Shown one piece after another: positions 43,908 to 53,085 of a stretch of 64,000 nt of DNA. The notes beneath the pieces were generated by a model. It searched no databases. It had not been told where the DNA came from and saw only the letters and a program-made list of their open reading frames with translations. The translations under genes and the position numbers were made by a program. The stretch is from Bacillota bacterium. Lineage in GTDB: Bacteria > Bacillota > Sulfobacillia > JACIYH01. The stretch covers positions 62,001 to 126,000 of the forward strand of contig JASEFA010000001.1 of NCBI GenBank assembly GCA_030019365.1. Reading direction: 5' to 3'. Each line of letters starts with the position of its first letter. Positions within the stretch are counted from its first letter, which is position 1.

Positions 43908-43908
43908 A

Positions 43909-44661
43909 GTGCCCAAGCACGTGTCGGTTGCCGGCAAGGGAGGGACGGGGAAGACCACCCTGTCGGCCTTACTGGTGAGGTGGCTGCTGGAGCGGGGTAA
44001 GACCCCGGTGCTGGTGGTGGACGCCGATCCCAACGCCAACCTGGGGGAGGCCCTGGGGGTGAGCTGGGAGGGGACCATCTCCGAGGTGCTGGAGAAGGCG
44101 AAGGCCAAGCAGGGAACCGCGGCCGGGATGACCACGGGCACCTTCATCGAGTACCAGCTGAACCAGGTCCTCAGCGAGGCCCGCGGGTTCGACCTGCTGG
44201 TGCTGGGCGGCCCGGAGGGGCCCGGGTGCTACTGCTTCCCCAACGAGATGCTCCGCCACTACATGGAGGAGCTGAGCGGCAACTACCCCTACCTGGTGAT
44301 GGACAACGAGGCCGGCCTGGAGCACCTGAGCCGGCGGGTGGCGCGCGGCGTGGACGTGCTCCTGGTGACCAGCGATCCCACTGTGCGGGGGATTCGCTCC
44401 GCCGAGCGCATCGCCCGCCTGGCCCGCTCCCTGGGCGTGGTGTCCGGGCGGGTGGAGTTCGTGCTGTCCATGGCCCGCGATGGTGACGAGCCGGCCCTGC
44501 GGCAGGAGATGGGGTCCCTGGGCATCACCCCGCTGGGCATCATCCCCTACGACGAGACCCTGGTGGAATACGACCTGAGGGGGAGGCCCCTGTTCGATCT
44601 GCCCCCCGATGCGCCCGCCTGGCGGGCGGCGGCGGATCTGGCCGAGAAGCTGGGACTGTGA
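43909..44661 (+). CDS. acsF: CooC/AcsF-type nickel-insertion ATPase
   Basis: 250 residues. A MinD-type P-loop ATPase that loads nickel into CODH/ACS. The deviant Walker A is AGKGGTGKTT, switch I is VVDADPNANLGEALG, and the CooC metal-binding CxC equivalent is GPEGPGCYCFPNEMLR (Cys-Tyr-Cys). DNEAGLEHLSRR and VTSDPTVRGIRSAERI are further family marks. GTG 43909 starts 1 bp after the DUF3786 stop. It presumably acts on AcsA and/or AcsB made from the same mRNA. Confidence 0.93.
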   Translation: MPKHVSVAGKGGTGKTTLSALLVRWLLERGKTPVLVVDADPNANLGEALGVSWEGTISEVLEKAKAKQGTAAGMTTGTFIEYQLNQVLSEARGFDLLVLGGPEGPGCYCFPNEMLRHYMEELSGNYPYLVMDNEAGLEHLSRRVARGVDVLLVTSDPTVRGIRSAERIARLARSLGVVSGRVEFVLSMARDGDEPALRQEMGSLGITPLGIIPYDETLVEYDLRGRPLFDLPPDAPAWRAAADLAEKLGL

Positions 44662-44673
44662 GGCGAAGAGCCC

Positions 44674-46590
44674 GTGAGCAGGGTGCAGGTGAAGTTCCTT
44701 CCCGACAATGTGACGGTGAGCGTGTCCCCGGGCACCGACCTTTTGCAGGCGGCGGCCCTGGCCGGGCTGGAGATCAAGTCCGGCTGCGGCGGGGAGGGTG
44801 TCTGCGGGCGCTGCCTGGTGGCCATCCGGTCGGGCAAAGCCCGGGTGGGGGAAGGGAGCATGGCCCCCAGGTACCGGCGCCTGGGCTACGTCCTGGCCTG
44901 TCGCACCAGGGTCGACGAGGACCTGGTGGTGGAGATCCCGCCCGAGGCCCGCATCGAGACCGCCCAGCAGGTCCTGCTGGACGCGCCGTCCCGGCTCCTG
45001 CAGGAGAAGGAGACGGATGTGCTGGTCCAGTACGGCCTGCAGCCGGCCTGCCGCAAGTACCCGCTGTCTCTTTCTCCCCCCACCCTGGTGGAGAACGCAC
45101 CCGACCTCACCCGGCTGGTCGCGAGGCTGGTACCGGCCACCGGCTTTTCCGAGATAACCGCAAACCTCGACGTGTTGCGGGAACTGCCCGAGGTCCTGCG
45201 CCGGCAGGATTTCCGGGTGACCTGCACCCTGGCCGACCTGGGGGAGGGGCGGGCGGAAATAGTGCACGTGGAGCCGGGGGAGGCGGTACGACCGGCCTAC
45301 GGCCTGGCCGTGGACATCGGCACCACCACGGTGGCCGCCCTCCTGGTGGACCTGGCTTCGGGGGAGACCCTGGATCGGGTGGGCACGTACAACCACCAGA
45401 TCCGCTTCGGCGATGACGTCATCACCCGCATCGTCCACTCGGTGCGGGAGGAGCGGGGCCTGGAAGAACTGCAGCGGGCGGCGGTGGACACCATCAACGA
45501 GCTGATCGACCTCCTGCTGGCCCGGCACGACCTCTGGCCCACCGATATCCAGGCGGTGGTGGTGGCGGGCAACACCACCATGACCCACCTCTTCCTGGGG
45601 GTTTCCCCCAAGCACCTGCGCCTGGAGCCTTACATCCCGGCGGCAGCCCGCTTCCCGGTGGCTAAGGCGGGCGAGCTGGGCCTGAAGGTGCACCCCGAGG
45701 CTCCCGTGCGCTGCACACCCGCGGTGGCCTCCTACCTGGGCGGGGACATCGTGGCCGGGCTGCTGGTGTCCGACATGCAGCATCTGCCCGGCATCGGGCT
45801 TTACATCGACATCGGTACCAACGGGGAGATGGTCCTGGGCGGGCGCGACTTCCTGGTGGGGTGTGCCTGCTCGGCCGGTCCCGCCTTCGAGGGGTCGGGC
45901 ATAACCTGCGGCATGCGGGCCACAGCGGGCGCCATCGACGGGGTGGCCATCGACCCGGAGACCCGGGAGGCGCGGGTGCACACGGTGGCGGGGGAGAAAC
46001 CCCTGGGCATCTGCGGGTCTGGCCTGGTGGACCTCCTGGCCAAGATGTGGCGCGCGGGGATCATCGACCGGGCCGGCAACTTCCAGCGGGTGCCTTCACC
46101 GCGCCTGCGCTGGGGTGACGAGGGACCCGAGTACGTGCTGGCCTGGCGCCGGGAGTCCGGCAGCGGCCGGGACGTGGTGATCAGTGAGGCCGATGTGAAG
46201 AACCTTTTGCGGTCCAAGGGGGCCGTGTACGCCGGCATCCGCTCCCTGCTCCGTTCGGTGGACATGGAGCTGGACGCCGTGGAGAGGGTTTGGATCGCGG
46301 GCGGTTTCGGAAACTACCTCAACATCAGCGAAGCCGTGCGCATCGGTCTTCTGCCCGACCTACCTCGGGAGAAGTTCGTGTTCCTGGGCAACGCCTCCGT
46401 GAAGGGGGCGCGCCTGGCCCTGCTTTCGGGCCGGGCCTGGCAGGAGGCGGAGAGGGTGGCCCAGGGCATTACCTATCTGGAGCTTTCCGTGGGGAACACC
46501 TTCATGGACGAGTTCGTGTCCGCGCTGTTTTTGCCCCATACCGACCTGCGGCTGTTCCCGTCGGTGGAGCGGGAGGAGGTGGAGCGATGA
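44674..46590 (+). CDS. acsV: Corrinoid activation/reactivation protein (RACo-like, 2Fe-2S plus ASKHA ATPase)
   Basis: 638 residues from GTG 44674. It reduces inactive Co(II) of the corrinoid Fe-S protein back to Co(I) using ATP. The N-terminal 2Fe-2S ferredoxin domain has KSGCGGEGVCGRCLVAI and a distal Cys in VLACRTRV. A linker domain follows (about 95-200), then the ASKHA ATPase domain: AYGLAVDIGTTTVAALLVDL (motif VDIGTTTV), VVVAGNTTMTHLFLG, IDIGTNGEMVLGG, GICGSGLVDLLA and VWIAGGFGNYLNISEAVRIG (motif AGGFGNYLN). It overlaps hdrC by 4 bp. Confidence 0.95.
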   Translation: MSRVQVKFLPDNVTVSVSPGTDLLQAAALAGLEIKSGCGGEGVCGRCLVAIRSGKARVGEGSMAPRYRRLGYVLACRTRVDEDLVVEIPPEARIETAQQVLLDAPSRLLQEKETDVLVQYGLQPACRKYPLSLSPPTLVENAPDLTRLVARLVPATGFSEITANLDVLRELPEVLRRQDFRVTCTLADLGEGRAEIVHVEPGEAVRPAYGLAVDIGTTTVAALLVDLASGETLDRVGTYNHQIRFGDDVITRIVHSVREERGLEELQRAAVDTINELIDLLLARHDLWPTDIQAVVVAGNTTMTHLFLGVSPKHLRLEPYIPAAARFPVAKAGELGLKVHPEAPVRCTPAVASYLGGDIVAGLLVSDMQHLPGIGLYIDIGTNGEMVLGGRDFLVGCACSAGPAFEGSGITCGMRATAGAIDGVAIDPETREARVHTVAGEKPLGICGSGLVDLLAKMWRAGIIDRAGNFQRVPSPRLRWGDEGPEYVLAWRRESGSGRDVVISEADVKNLLRSKGAVYAGIRSLLRSVDMELDAVERVWIAGGFGNYLNISEAVRIGLLPDLPREKFVFLGNASVKGARLALLSGRAWQEAERVAQGITYLELSVGNTFMDEFVSALFLPHTDLRLFPSVEREEVER

Positions 46591-47135
46591 CCCTGGCCGA
46601 GGAGATCAGAGAGCGCAGCGGTCAGGACATTAACTCCTGCTACCAGTGTCACAAGTGCTCGGGAGGCTGCCCGCTTACCTTCGTGTCGGACCTGCCCCTG
46701 AGCGGGGTGATAAGGGTCCTGCAGCTGGGGCTGCAGGACGTGGTGCTGGCCTCCCGCCTGGTCTGGCTGTGTTCCGGCTGTCGCACCTGCTACGAGCGCT
46801 GTCCCAACGGCATCGACGGGGCGCGGGTGCTGGACGCCATCAAGGCCATGGCCAAAGAGGAAGACCGGGTGGAGGATCCCCAGGTGGCGGCCTTTCACGA
46901 CGCCTTCCTGGGCATGGTGAGACGATTCGGGCGCGCCTACGAGCTGGGGATGATGGCCGAGTACAAGATCCGCACCGGCACCTTCACCCAGGACGTCCCC
47001 ATGGGGCTCAAGATGCTGGCGCGGCGCAAGCTGCGCCTCACGCCGTCCCTGGCTCCCGGCCGGCGCGACCTGGCCCGCCTCTTCCGGGAAGGCGTGCGCT
47101 ACCGGAAGCGGCGGGCGGGGGGTGATTTCGCATGA
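46587..47135 (+). CDS. hdrC: Heterodisulfide reductase-like subunit C
   Basis: 182 residues. Two 4Fe-4S motifs, INSCYQCHKCSGGCPLTF and WLCSGCRTCYERCPNGID, define HdrC. It relays electrons between HdrA and the CCG clusters of HdrB. Its ATG overlaps the acsV stop (ATGA) and its stop overlaps the hdrB start, which ties the reductase module translationally to the acs genes. In this setting the partner of HdrBC is probably MetFV rather than a heterodisulfide. Confidence 0.93.
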   Translation: MTLAEEIRERSGQDINSCYQCHKCSGGCPLTFVSDLPLSGVIRVLQLGLQDVVLASRLVWLCSGCRTCYERCPNGIDGARVLDAIKAMAKEEDRVEDPQVAAFHDAFLGMVRRFGRAYELGMMAEYKIRTGTFTQDVPMGLKMLARRKLRLTPSLAPGRRDLARLFREGVRYRKRRAGGDFA

Positions 47136-48082
47136 GCGGTGCGAGCGGTGCGTGCGTGAAGCCAGGAGCGGTTTCCGCGGGCATGGCGGCCGGCGCCGTC
47201 GGGGGCGGGGGTGTCGGCCTGAGCCTGGCGTACTACCCGGGGTGCTCCCTGCACTCGACGGGATGGGAGTTCGACGCCTCCACGCGGGCGGTGTGCGCCG
47301 CCCTGGGCATCGAGCTGCGGGGGGTGCCGGGGTGGACGTGCTGCGGTTCTTCCTCCGCCCACACCCGTCCCGGTCCCCTGGGCCGCGCGCTGGGGCTGCG
47401 CAACCTGGTGCTGGCGGAGGATGCGGGGGAGGAAATGCTCGTCCCCTGCGCGGCCTGCTACAACGTCCTCAAGGGGGCGGATGCCGCCTGGCGGGCCGGT
47501 GAGGAGGAGGCGCGGGAGGCGGCCCACCTGGTGGAGGATAGCCTGGGGCGTCCCTACCGGGGAAAGGTGGCCGTCCGCCACGTGCTGGAGGTGCTGGCCC
47601 TGCCCGGGGTGCTAGAGACCCTCCGGGCCCGGGTGAGGTCTCCCTGGCGGGTCCCGGTGGTGCCTTACTACGGGTGCCTGCTGGCCCGGCCCTCCGCCCA
47701 GGTGGGGTTCGACCGCCCCGAACAACCGGTACTGATGGATCGCATCCTGGAAGCCATCGGGGCCGAGGTGCGGCCCTGGTCGTACAAGACCGACTGCTGC
47801 GGGGCCTCCCTCACCATCTCCCATGCCCCGGTGGTGGAGGTCCTGGTGAACGAGCTCATCAAGCAGGCCGGGCGGGCGGGGGCGCTGGCCCTGGTGACGG
47901 CCTGCCCCATGTGCCACGCCAACCTGGACTCCCGCCAGAGCGTGACGCCGCCCGTGCCCGTGCTCTACATCACGGAGGCGGTGGGCATCGCCCTGGGCCT
48001 GCCCGATGCGGGGCGCTGGCTGGGAGCCCACCTGGTGGACGCCCGTGCCCTGCTCACCCCCGACGGGGAGATGGTATCATGA
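47132..48082 (+). CDS. hdrB: Heterodisulfide reductase-like subunit B
   Basis: 316 residues. Two complete CCG domains that in true HdrB hold noncubane 4Fe-4S clusters: YYPGCSLHSTG, WTCCGSSSAHT, PCAACYNVL, and YYGCLLARP, TDCCGASLTIS, TACPMCHANLD. The first 30 residues are a Gly/Ala-rich extension without a clear role. Translationally coupled on both sides (4 bp overlaps with hdrC and hdrA). No methanogen-type heterodisulfide is expected in a bacterium, so it probably hands electrons on to MetFV. Confidence 0.93.
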   Translation: MSGASGACVKPGAVSAGMAAGAVGGGGVGLSLAYYPGCSLHSTGWEFDASTRAVCAALGIELRGVPGWTCCGSSSAHTRPGPLGRALGLRNLVLAEDAGEEMLVPCAACYNVLKGADAAWRAGEEEAREAAHLVEDSLGRPYRGKVAVRHVLEVLALPGVLETLRARVRSPWRVPVVPYYGCLLARPSAQVGFDRPEQPVLMDRILEAIGAEVRPWSYKTDCCGASLTISHAPVVEVLVNELIKQAGRAGALALVTACPMCHANLDSRQSVTPPVPVLYITEAVGIALGLPDAGRWLGAHLVDARALLTPDGEMVS

Positions 48083-51000
48083 GCGATTTGCCCCGCAACG
48101 CGACGGTGGAGGTGCCGCCCGCGGCCGCGGGCCCGGACGGCAAGCCCCTGGGTTCGGTGCTGGTGGTGGGGGCGGGGATAGCCGGCATGCAGGCCGCTCT
48201 CGATATGGCCTCTTCCGGTTTCCTGGTGCACCTGGTCACCCGGGAGCCCTCCATCGGCGGACGCATGGCCCAGCTCGACAAGACCTTCCCCACCAACGAC
48301 TGCGCCATGTGCCTGCTGGGCCCCAAGATGACCGACTGCCAGAACCACCCCAACATCGTGCTCCACACCATGAGCACCCTGGTGGGCCTGGAGGGCAAGG
48401 CGGGCGACTTCCGCGCTCTGGTCCAAGAGCGGGCCCGCTACGTGGAGGTGCGCCAGTGCACGGGGTGCGGCGACTGCGCCGGTGTCTGCCCCGTGACGGT
48501 GAGGGACCGGTTCAACCTGGGTCTGTCCGAGCGCAAGGCCATCTACAAGCACTTCCCCCAGGCCGTCCCCAACGCTTACGCCATCGAGAAACGGGGGACG
48601 CCCCCCTGCCGGGCCACCTGCCCGGCGGGGTGCAACGTGCAGGGGTATGTGGCCCTCATCTCCCAGGGCAAGTTCCGGGAGGCCCTGGAGGTGGTGCGCC
48701 GCCGCCAGCCCTTCGCCTCCATATGCGGGCGGGCCTGTCACCATCCCTGTGAATCGGAATGCAACCGGGGCCAGTACGACGAGCCCCTTGCCATAGCGGT
48801 GTTGAAGCGGGCCGCCGCCGACTTCGGCTGGTCGGACGAGCCCGAGCTACCCGCCACCCGGCGGGAAGAGCGGGTGGCGGTGGTGGGGGCGGGTCCGGCC
48901 GGCCTGGCCGCCGCCCTGGACCTGGCCCGGGAGGGCTACCGGGTGACGGTGTTCGACGCCGCGCCCGCGCCGGGGGGCATGCTGCGCTCGGCCATCCCCG
49001 AGTACCGCCTGCCCCTGGACCTGGTGGAGAAGGAGGCGGGCTGGATCCTCTCGCACGGCATGGAGTTCCGGGGCGGCGCGAGACTCGGCACCGACTTCTC
49101 CCTGGACGACCTCACCGCCGGGGGTTTCCGAGCGGTGCTGCTGGCCCTGGGTACCCCCAAGGGGCGCGGTCTTCCCATACCGGGCACCGACGGTCCCGGC
49201 GTGGAGCTGGCCCTGCCCTTCCTCAACCGGGCCAAGCTGGGACCCCGGCCCCAGGTGTCGGGCCGGGTGCTGGTGATCGGCGGCGGCAACGTGGCCATGG
49301 ACGCCGCCCGCTGCGCCCTGCGGCTGGGCGCTTCCTCAGTGGCCATGGCCTGCCTGGAGTCCCGGCGCGAGATGCCCGCCCACCCCTGGGAGATCGAGGA
49401 GGCGGAGGAAGAGGGCATTGAGGTCCACACCTCCTGGGGTCCCGTGGAGGTGGTACGCGAGGGCGACCGCGTGCGGGGCGTGCGCCTGCGCCGCTGCACC
49501 CGGGTGTTCGACGAGCAGGGCCGCTTCCGGCCCCAGTTCGACGACTCCGTCAAGACTTACCTGGAGGCCGACCGCGTCATCATCGCCATCGGCCAGGCGC
49601 CCGACGCCGGCTTCCTGCCCGCCCAGGGCGTGGATCTGGACGGGCGCGGTTTCATCGCCGCCGACCCCCTCACCCGGGCCACTGCCCGGCCGGGGGTGTT
49701 CGCCTGTGGCGACGGGGCGGGGGGTAAGCCCTCCATCGTGGATGCGGTGGCGGACGGGCACGAGGCGGCCGAGTCGGTCCGGCGGTTCCTGCAGGGCCTG
49801 GACCTGGCCGAGGGTCGGCCGGCGGCCAAGCCCGAGAAGCTGGGCCCCCCCGAGGGGGTGCCGGTGGAGGCGAAGCGTCGCCTGCGCCAGCGGCTGGCCG
49901 CGGCCGGCGAACGGGTGCAGGACTTCCGCGAGGTGTACCTGGGCTTCACCCCCGAAGAGGCTCAGGAGGAAGCCTCCCGCTGCCTCAACTGCGGCATCTG
50001 CTCGGAGTGCCTGCAGTGCGTGGCCGCCTGCAAGAAGGAAGCTATCAACCACAGCGACGAAACGCGCACGGTGGAGATCCCGGCGGGTGCCGTGATCCTG
50101 GCTCCGGGCATGGGCCTCTTCGAGGCGGAGGGTGCCCTGGAGTACGGCTGGTCGGTGTACCCCAACGTGCTCACCAGCATGGAGTTCGAGCGCTACCTGT
50201 CGGCCACCGGGCCCACGGCGGGCAAGGTGGTGCGGCCTTCCGACGGCAGGCGTCCCCGCCGGGTGGCCTTCATCCAGTGTGTGGGCTCCCGCGACACCTC
50301 CTGTGCCGAGTACTGCTCGGCGGTGTGCTGCATGTACACGGCCAAGGAGGCCATCATCGCCCGCGAGCACGATCCCGGCATCGAGCCCACCGTGTTCTAC
50401 CTGGATTTGCGCGCCTACGGCAAGGGATTCGACCGCTATATCGATCAGGCCAGGTCCCACGGGGTGCGCTACGTGCGCAGCATGATCTCCGGCGTGAAGG
50501 AAGACCCCGTCACCCACAACCTGATCATCCGCTACTGGTCGGGGGAGCGCGTGAAGCAGGAGGAGTTCGACCTGGTGGTGCTGGCGGTGGGGGCGCGGCC
50601 CCCGGCGGGCGCCGCCGAGCTGGCGCGGGCGGTGGGCATCGAGCTGGACGAGTACGGCTTTGCCCGTAGCGACCCCGTCTTTTCTGCCCTGTCCACCCGG
50701 CCGGGGGTGTTCCTGGCGGGGGCCTTCGCCGGACCCCGCGACATCCCCGAGAGCCTGGTGGGGGCCTCGGCGGCAGCGGCCTGCGCCCACGCCCTGCTGG
50801 CGCCGGGGCGGGGCACCCAGGTCACCCCCAAGACCTACCCGCCCGAGCGGGACGTGCGAGGCGAGGAGCCCCGGGTGGGCGTCTTCGTGTGCCGCTGCGG
50901 TATCAACATCGGGGGCGTGGTGGACGTCCCCGCGGTGGTGGAGTTCGCCTCCACCCTGCCCGGGGTGGCGCACGCCCAGGAGTTCACGTACACCTGCTCC

Positions 51001-52533
51001 CAGGACAGCCTGCAGCGCATCCGGGAGGCCATCGCCGAAAAGGCCCTCAACCGGGTGGTGGTGGCCTCGTGCTCCCTGCGCACCCACCAGTCCCTCTTCC
51101 GGGAGACCCTGCGCGAGGCCGGCCTGAACCAGTTCCTGTTCGAGATGGCCAACATCCGCGACCAGTGCTCCTGGGTGCACCGGGACGTGCCCGATGCCGC
51201 CACCGAGAAGGCCAGAGACCTGGTGGCCATGGCGGTGGCCAAGGCCCGCAGCCTGACTGCTCTGCCCATGCAGGCGGTGCCCGTGGTGCAGAAGGCCCTC
51301 ATCATCGGGGGCGGTCCCGCGGGCATGGCGGCGGCCCTGGCCCTCTCCGCCCAGGGGTTCCCCTGCTACCTGGTGGAGCGTTCCGACCGCCTGGGCGGCC
51401 AGATGCTGCGCCTGCGCCGCACTATCGCGGGGCGGAACGTGCCCGTCCTGCTCTCCGACCTGGTGGGACGGGTGATGGAAGATGCGAACATCACCGTGTT
51501 CACCGGGGGGGAGGTGGCCGAGGTGGCCGGTCACCAGGGCCACTTCACCACGCGCCTGCGCCTGCCCGACGGTGAGGTCAGCGTGGAGCACGGCGTGGTG
51601 CTGGTGGCCACCGGGGTGGAGGAGTACCGGCCCAACACTTACCTGTACGGGCAGGACGACCGCGTGCGTACGGTCACCGAACTGGAAGGGCAGCTGGCTG
51701 CCCTGGAGCGGGATGGTTCCCGTCCACCGTGGAAACAGGTGGTGTTCATCCAGTGTGTGGGTTCCCGCGACAGCGAGCGGCCCTACTGCAGCCGGGTGTG
51801 CTGCGCCCAGAGCCTGAAGAACGCCCTGTGGCTGAAGCGGCTGGCCCCCGACTGCCACGTGGTAGTCCTGTACCGCGACATGCGCTCTTACGGTTTCCTG
51901 GAGAAGTACTACCGGGAGGCCCGCTCCCTGGGCATCTCGTTCCTGCCCTACCCCGATGAGACCCCGCCCGTCCTCCGTCAGGCGGAGGGGGAGCTGTGGC
52001 TGGGTACCGTGGATGCCGCCTCGGGGCGGGGCATCGAGCTGCACCCCGACCTGGTGGCCCTGGCCACGGCGGTGGTGCCCGCCTCGGGGGCGAAGGAACT
52101 GGCCTCCCTGCTCAAGGTACCCCTGGGGGAGGGCGGGTTCTTCCTGGAGACCCACATCAAGATGGGTCCCCTGGACTTCCCCTCGGCCGGCATCTACCTG
52201 TGCGGCGGCGCCCACTGGCCCAAGTCGCTGGAGGAGGCTATCTCCCAGGCCCAGGGCGCGGCCTCGCGGGCAGCGGTGGTCCTTTCCAAGGAATCCCTGT
52301 GGGTGGGTGGCGTGGTCTCGGTGGTGGACGAGTCCCGCTGCGCGGGTTGCCTGACCTGCGTGCGCGTCTGCCCCTATCATGTCCCCTTCATCAACGCCCG
52401 CGGGGCGGCCCAGATCGAGGCCGTGCAGTGCCAGGGGTGCGGCATGTGCGCGGCCGAGTGCCCGGCCCGCGCCATCCAGCTGGGCAACTACCGCTTCGAC
52501 CAGATGGAGGCCAAGCTGGGTGGCCTGCCCTAG
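48079..52533 (+). CDS. hdrA: Giant HdrA fusion with an inserted GltD/NfnB-like NAD(P)H module
   Basis: 1484 residues from ATG 48079. Residues 1-170 are an HdrA N-terminus (FAD motif VVGAGIAGMQAALDM, QCTGCGDCAGVCPV). From about 171 to 635 a complete GltD/NfnB/DPYD-type module is inserted: CRATCPAGCNVQGY, CGRACHHPCESECNRG, first dinucleotide site VAVVGAGPAGLAAAL, second VLVIGGGNVAMDAAR, end FACGDGAGG. HdrA resumes at CLNCGICSECLQCVAACKKEAIN and runs to about 900. A second HdrA unit starts near 930 (VGVFVCRCGINIGGVVDV, FAD motif IIGGGPAGMAAALAL). Two 4Fe-4S motifs (CAGCLTCVRVCP, CQGCGMCAAECP) end the protein. It likely takes electrons from NAD(P)H and splits them by flavin-based bifurcation. Confidence 0.92.
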   Translation: MSDLPRNATVEVPPAAAGPDGKPLGSVLVVGAGIAGMQAALDMASSGFLVHLVTREPSIGGRMAQLDKTFPTNDCAMCLLGPKMTDCQNHPNIVLHTMSTLVGLEGKAGDFRALVQERARYVEVRQCTGCGDCAGVCPVTVRDRFNLGLSERKAIYKHFPQAVPNAYAIEKRGTPPCRATCPAGCNVQGYVALISQGKFREALEVVRRRQPFASICGRACHHPCESECNRGQYDEPLAIAVLKRAAADFGWSDEPELPATRREERVAVVGAGPAGLAAALDLAREGYRVTVFDAAPAPGGMLRSAIPEYRLPLDLVEKEAGWILSHGMEFRGGARLGTDFSLDDLTAGGFRAVLLALGTPKGRGLPIPGTDGPGVELALPFLNRAKLGPRPQVSGRVLVIGGGNVAMDAARCALRLGASSVAMACLESRREMPAHPWEIEEAEEEGIEVHTSWGPVEVVREGDRVRGVRLRRCTRVFDEQGRFRPQFDDSVKTYLEADRVIIAIGQAPDAGFLPAQGVDLDGRGFIAADPLTRATARPGVFACGDGAGGKPSIVDAVADGHEAAESVRRFLQGLDLAEGRPAAKPEKLGPPEGVPVEAKRRLRQRLAAAGERVQDFREVYLGFTPEEAQEEASRCLNCGICSECLQCVAACKKEAINHSDETRTVEIPAGAVILAPGMGLFEAEGALEYGWSVYPNVLTSMEFERYLSATGPTAGKVVRPSDGRRPRRVAFIQCVGSRDTSCAEYCSAVCCMYTAKEAIIAREHDPGIEPTVFYLDLRAYGKGFDRYIDQARSHGVRYVRSMISGVKEDPVTHNLIIRYWSGERVKQEEFDLVVLAVGARPPAGAAELARAVGIELDEYGFARSDPVFSALSTRPGVFLAGAFAGPRDIPESLVGASAAAACAHALLAPGRGTQVTPKTYPPERDVRGEEPRVGVFVCRCGINIGGVVDVPAVVEFASTLPGVAHAQEFTYTCSQDSLQRIREAIAEKALNRVVVASCSLRTHQSLFRETLREAGLNQFLFEMANIRDQCSWVHRDVPDAATEKARDLVAMAVAKARSLTALPMQAVPVVQKALIIGGGPAGMAAALALSAQGFPCYLVERSDRLGGQMLRLRRTIAGRNVPVLLSDLVGRVMEDANITVFTGGEVAEVAGHQGHFTTRLRLPDGEVSVEHGVVLVATGVEEYRPNTYLYGQDDRVRTVTELEGQLAALERDGSRPPWKQVVFIQCVGSRDSERPYCSRVCCAQSLKNALWLKRLAPDCHVVVLYRDMRSYGFLEKYYREARSLGISFLPYPDETPPVLRQAEGELWLGTVDAASGRGIELHPDLVALATAVVPASGAKELASLLKVPLGEGGFFLETHIKMGPLDFPSAGIYLCGGAHWPKSLEEAISQAQGAASRAAVVLSKESLWVGGVVSVVDESRCAGCLTCVRVCPYHVPFINARGAAQIEAVQCQGCGMCAAECPARAIQLGNYRFDQMEAKLGGLP

Positions 52534-52599
52534 CGGTGCCGGCGGTGCGGCCGGGCCGGATGGCCCCCCGGGTAACGGGGCGCAGGAGGTGGAACTCAG

Positions 52600-53085
52600 G
52601 TGGACGACGGAACCGAAGCAGTGACAGTCGAACGTCCCGGCGGCAGCAGTGCTGGCAGCGAGCCGTCCTTTGAGCCCAGGATCGTGGCCTTCTGCTGCTA
52701 CTACTGCGCTTATTCCGCGGCCGACCTGGCCGGGTCCATGCGCCTGCAGTACCCACCCAACGTACGCCTGATCGAGGTGCCCTGCAGCGGCCGGGTGGAC
52801 CCCGCCCTGCTGCTCCGGGCCCTGGAGGAGGGGGCGGATGGCGTATACGTGGCCGGCTGCATGGAGGGAGACTGTCACTTCCAGCAAGGTAACTTTCGGG
52901 CCAAGCGCCGGGTGGGCGCCATCAAGAAGCTCCTCTCCCAGATCGGCTGGGAGCCGGAGAGGGTGGAGATGTACAACGTGCCCGCCTCCGACGGCGCCCG
53001 CTTCGCGCAGGTGGCCCGCGAGTTCACCGAACGCATCAGGGAAGTGGGACCCAACCCCGCCCGGGGGAAGAAGGTGAGATCGTGA
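52600..53085 (+). CDS. mvhD: MvhD-family 2Fe-2S electron carrier subunit
   Basis: 161 residues from GTG 52600, with GGAGGTGG upstream. MvhD proteins link HdrA to an electron-donating or -accepting partner. Cys-rich features are VAFCCYYCAYSAADLAG at the N-terminal side, VPCSGRVDP, and VAGCMEGDCHFQQGNFRAKR with its conserved Cys pair. The start is 66 bp after hdrA and the stop overlaps metV by 4 bp. In this operon it probably connects HdrA to MetV/MetF, as proposed for the Moorella complex. Confidence 0.93.
   Translation: MDDGTEAVTVERPGGSSAGSEPSFEPRIVAFCCYYCAYSAADLAGSMRLQYPPNVRLIEVPCSGRVDPALLLRALEEGADGVYVAGCMEGDCHFQQGNFRAKRRVGAIKKLLSQIGWEPERVEMYNVPASDGARFAQVAREFTERIREVGPNPARGKKVRS

Noticed and set aside
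43969-45981. 670-codon minus-strand open frame over acsF/acsV
   Set aside because: Shadow frame of two genes with intact Walker and Fe-S motifs.
49336-52887. 1183-codon minus-strand open frame over hdrA
   Set aside because: Composition (His/Gly/Gln-rich) is that of a codon shadow; hdrA on the plus strand has full motif support.
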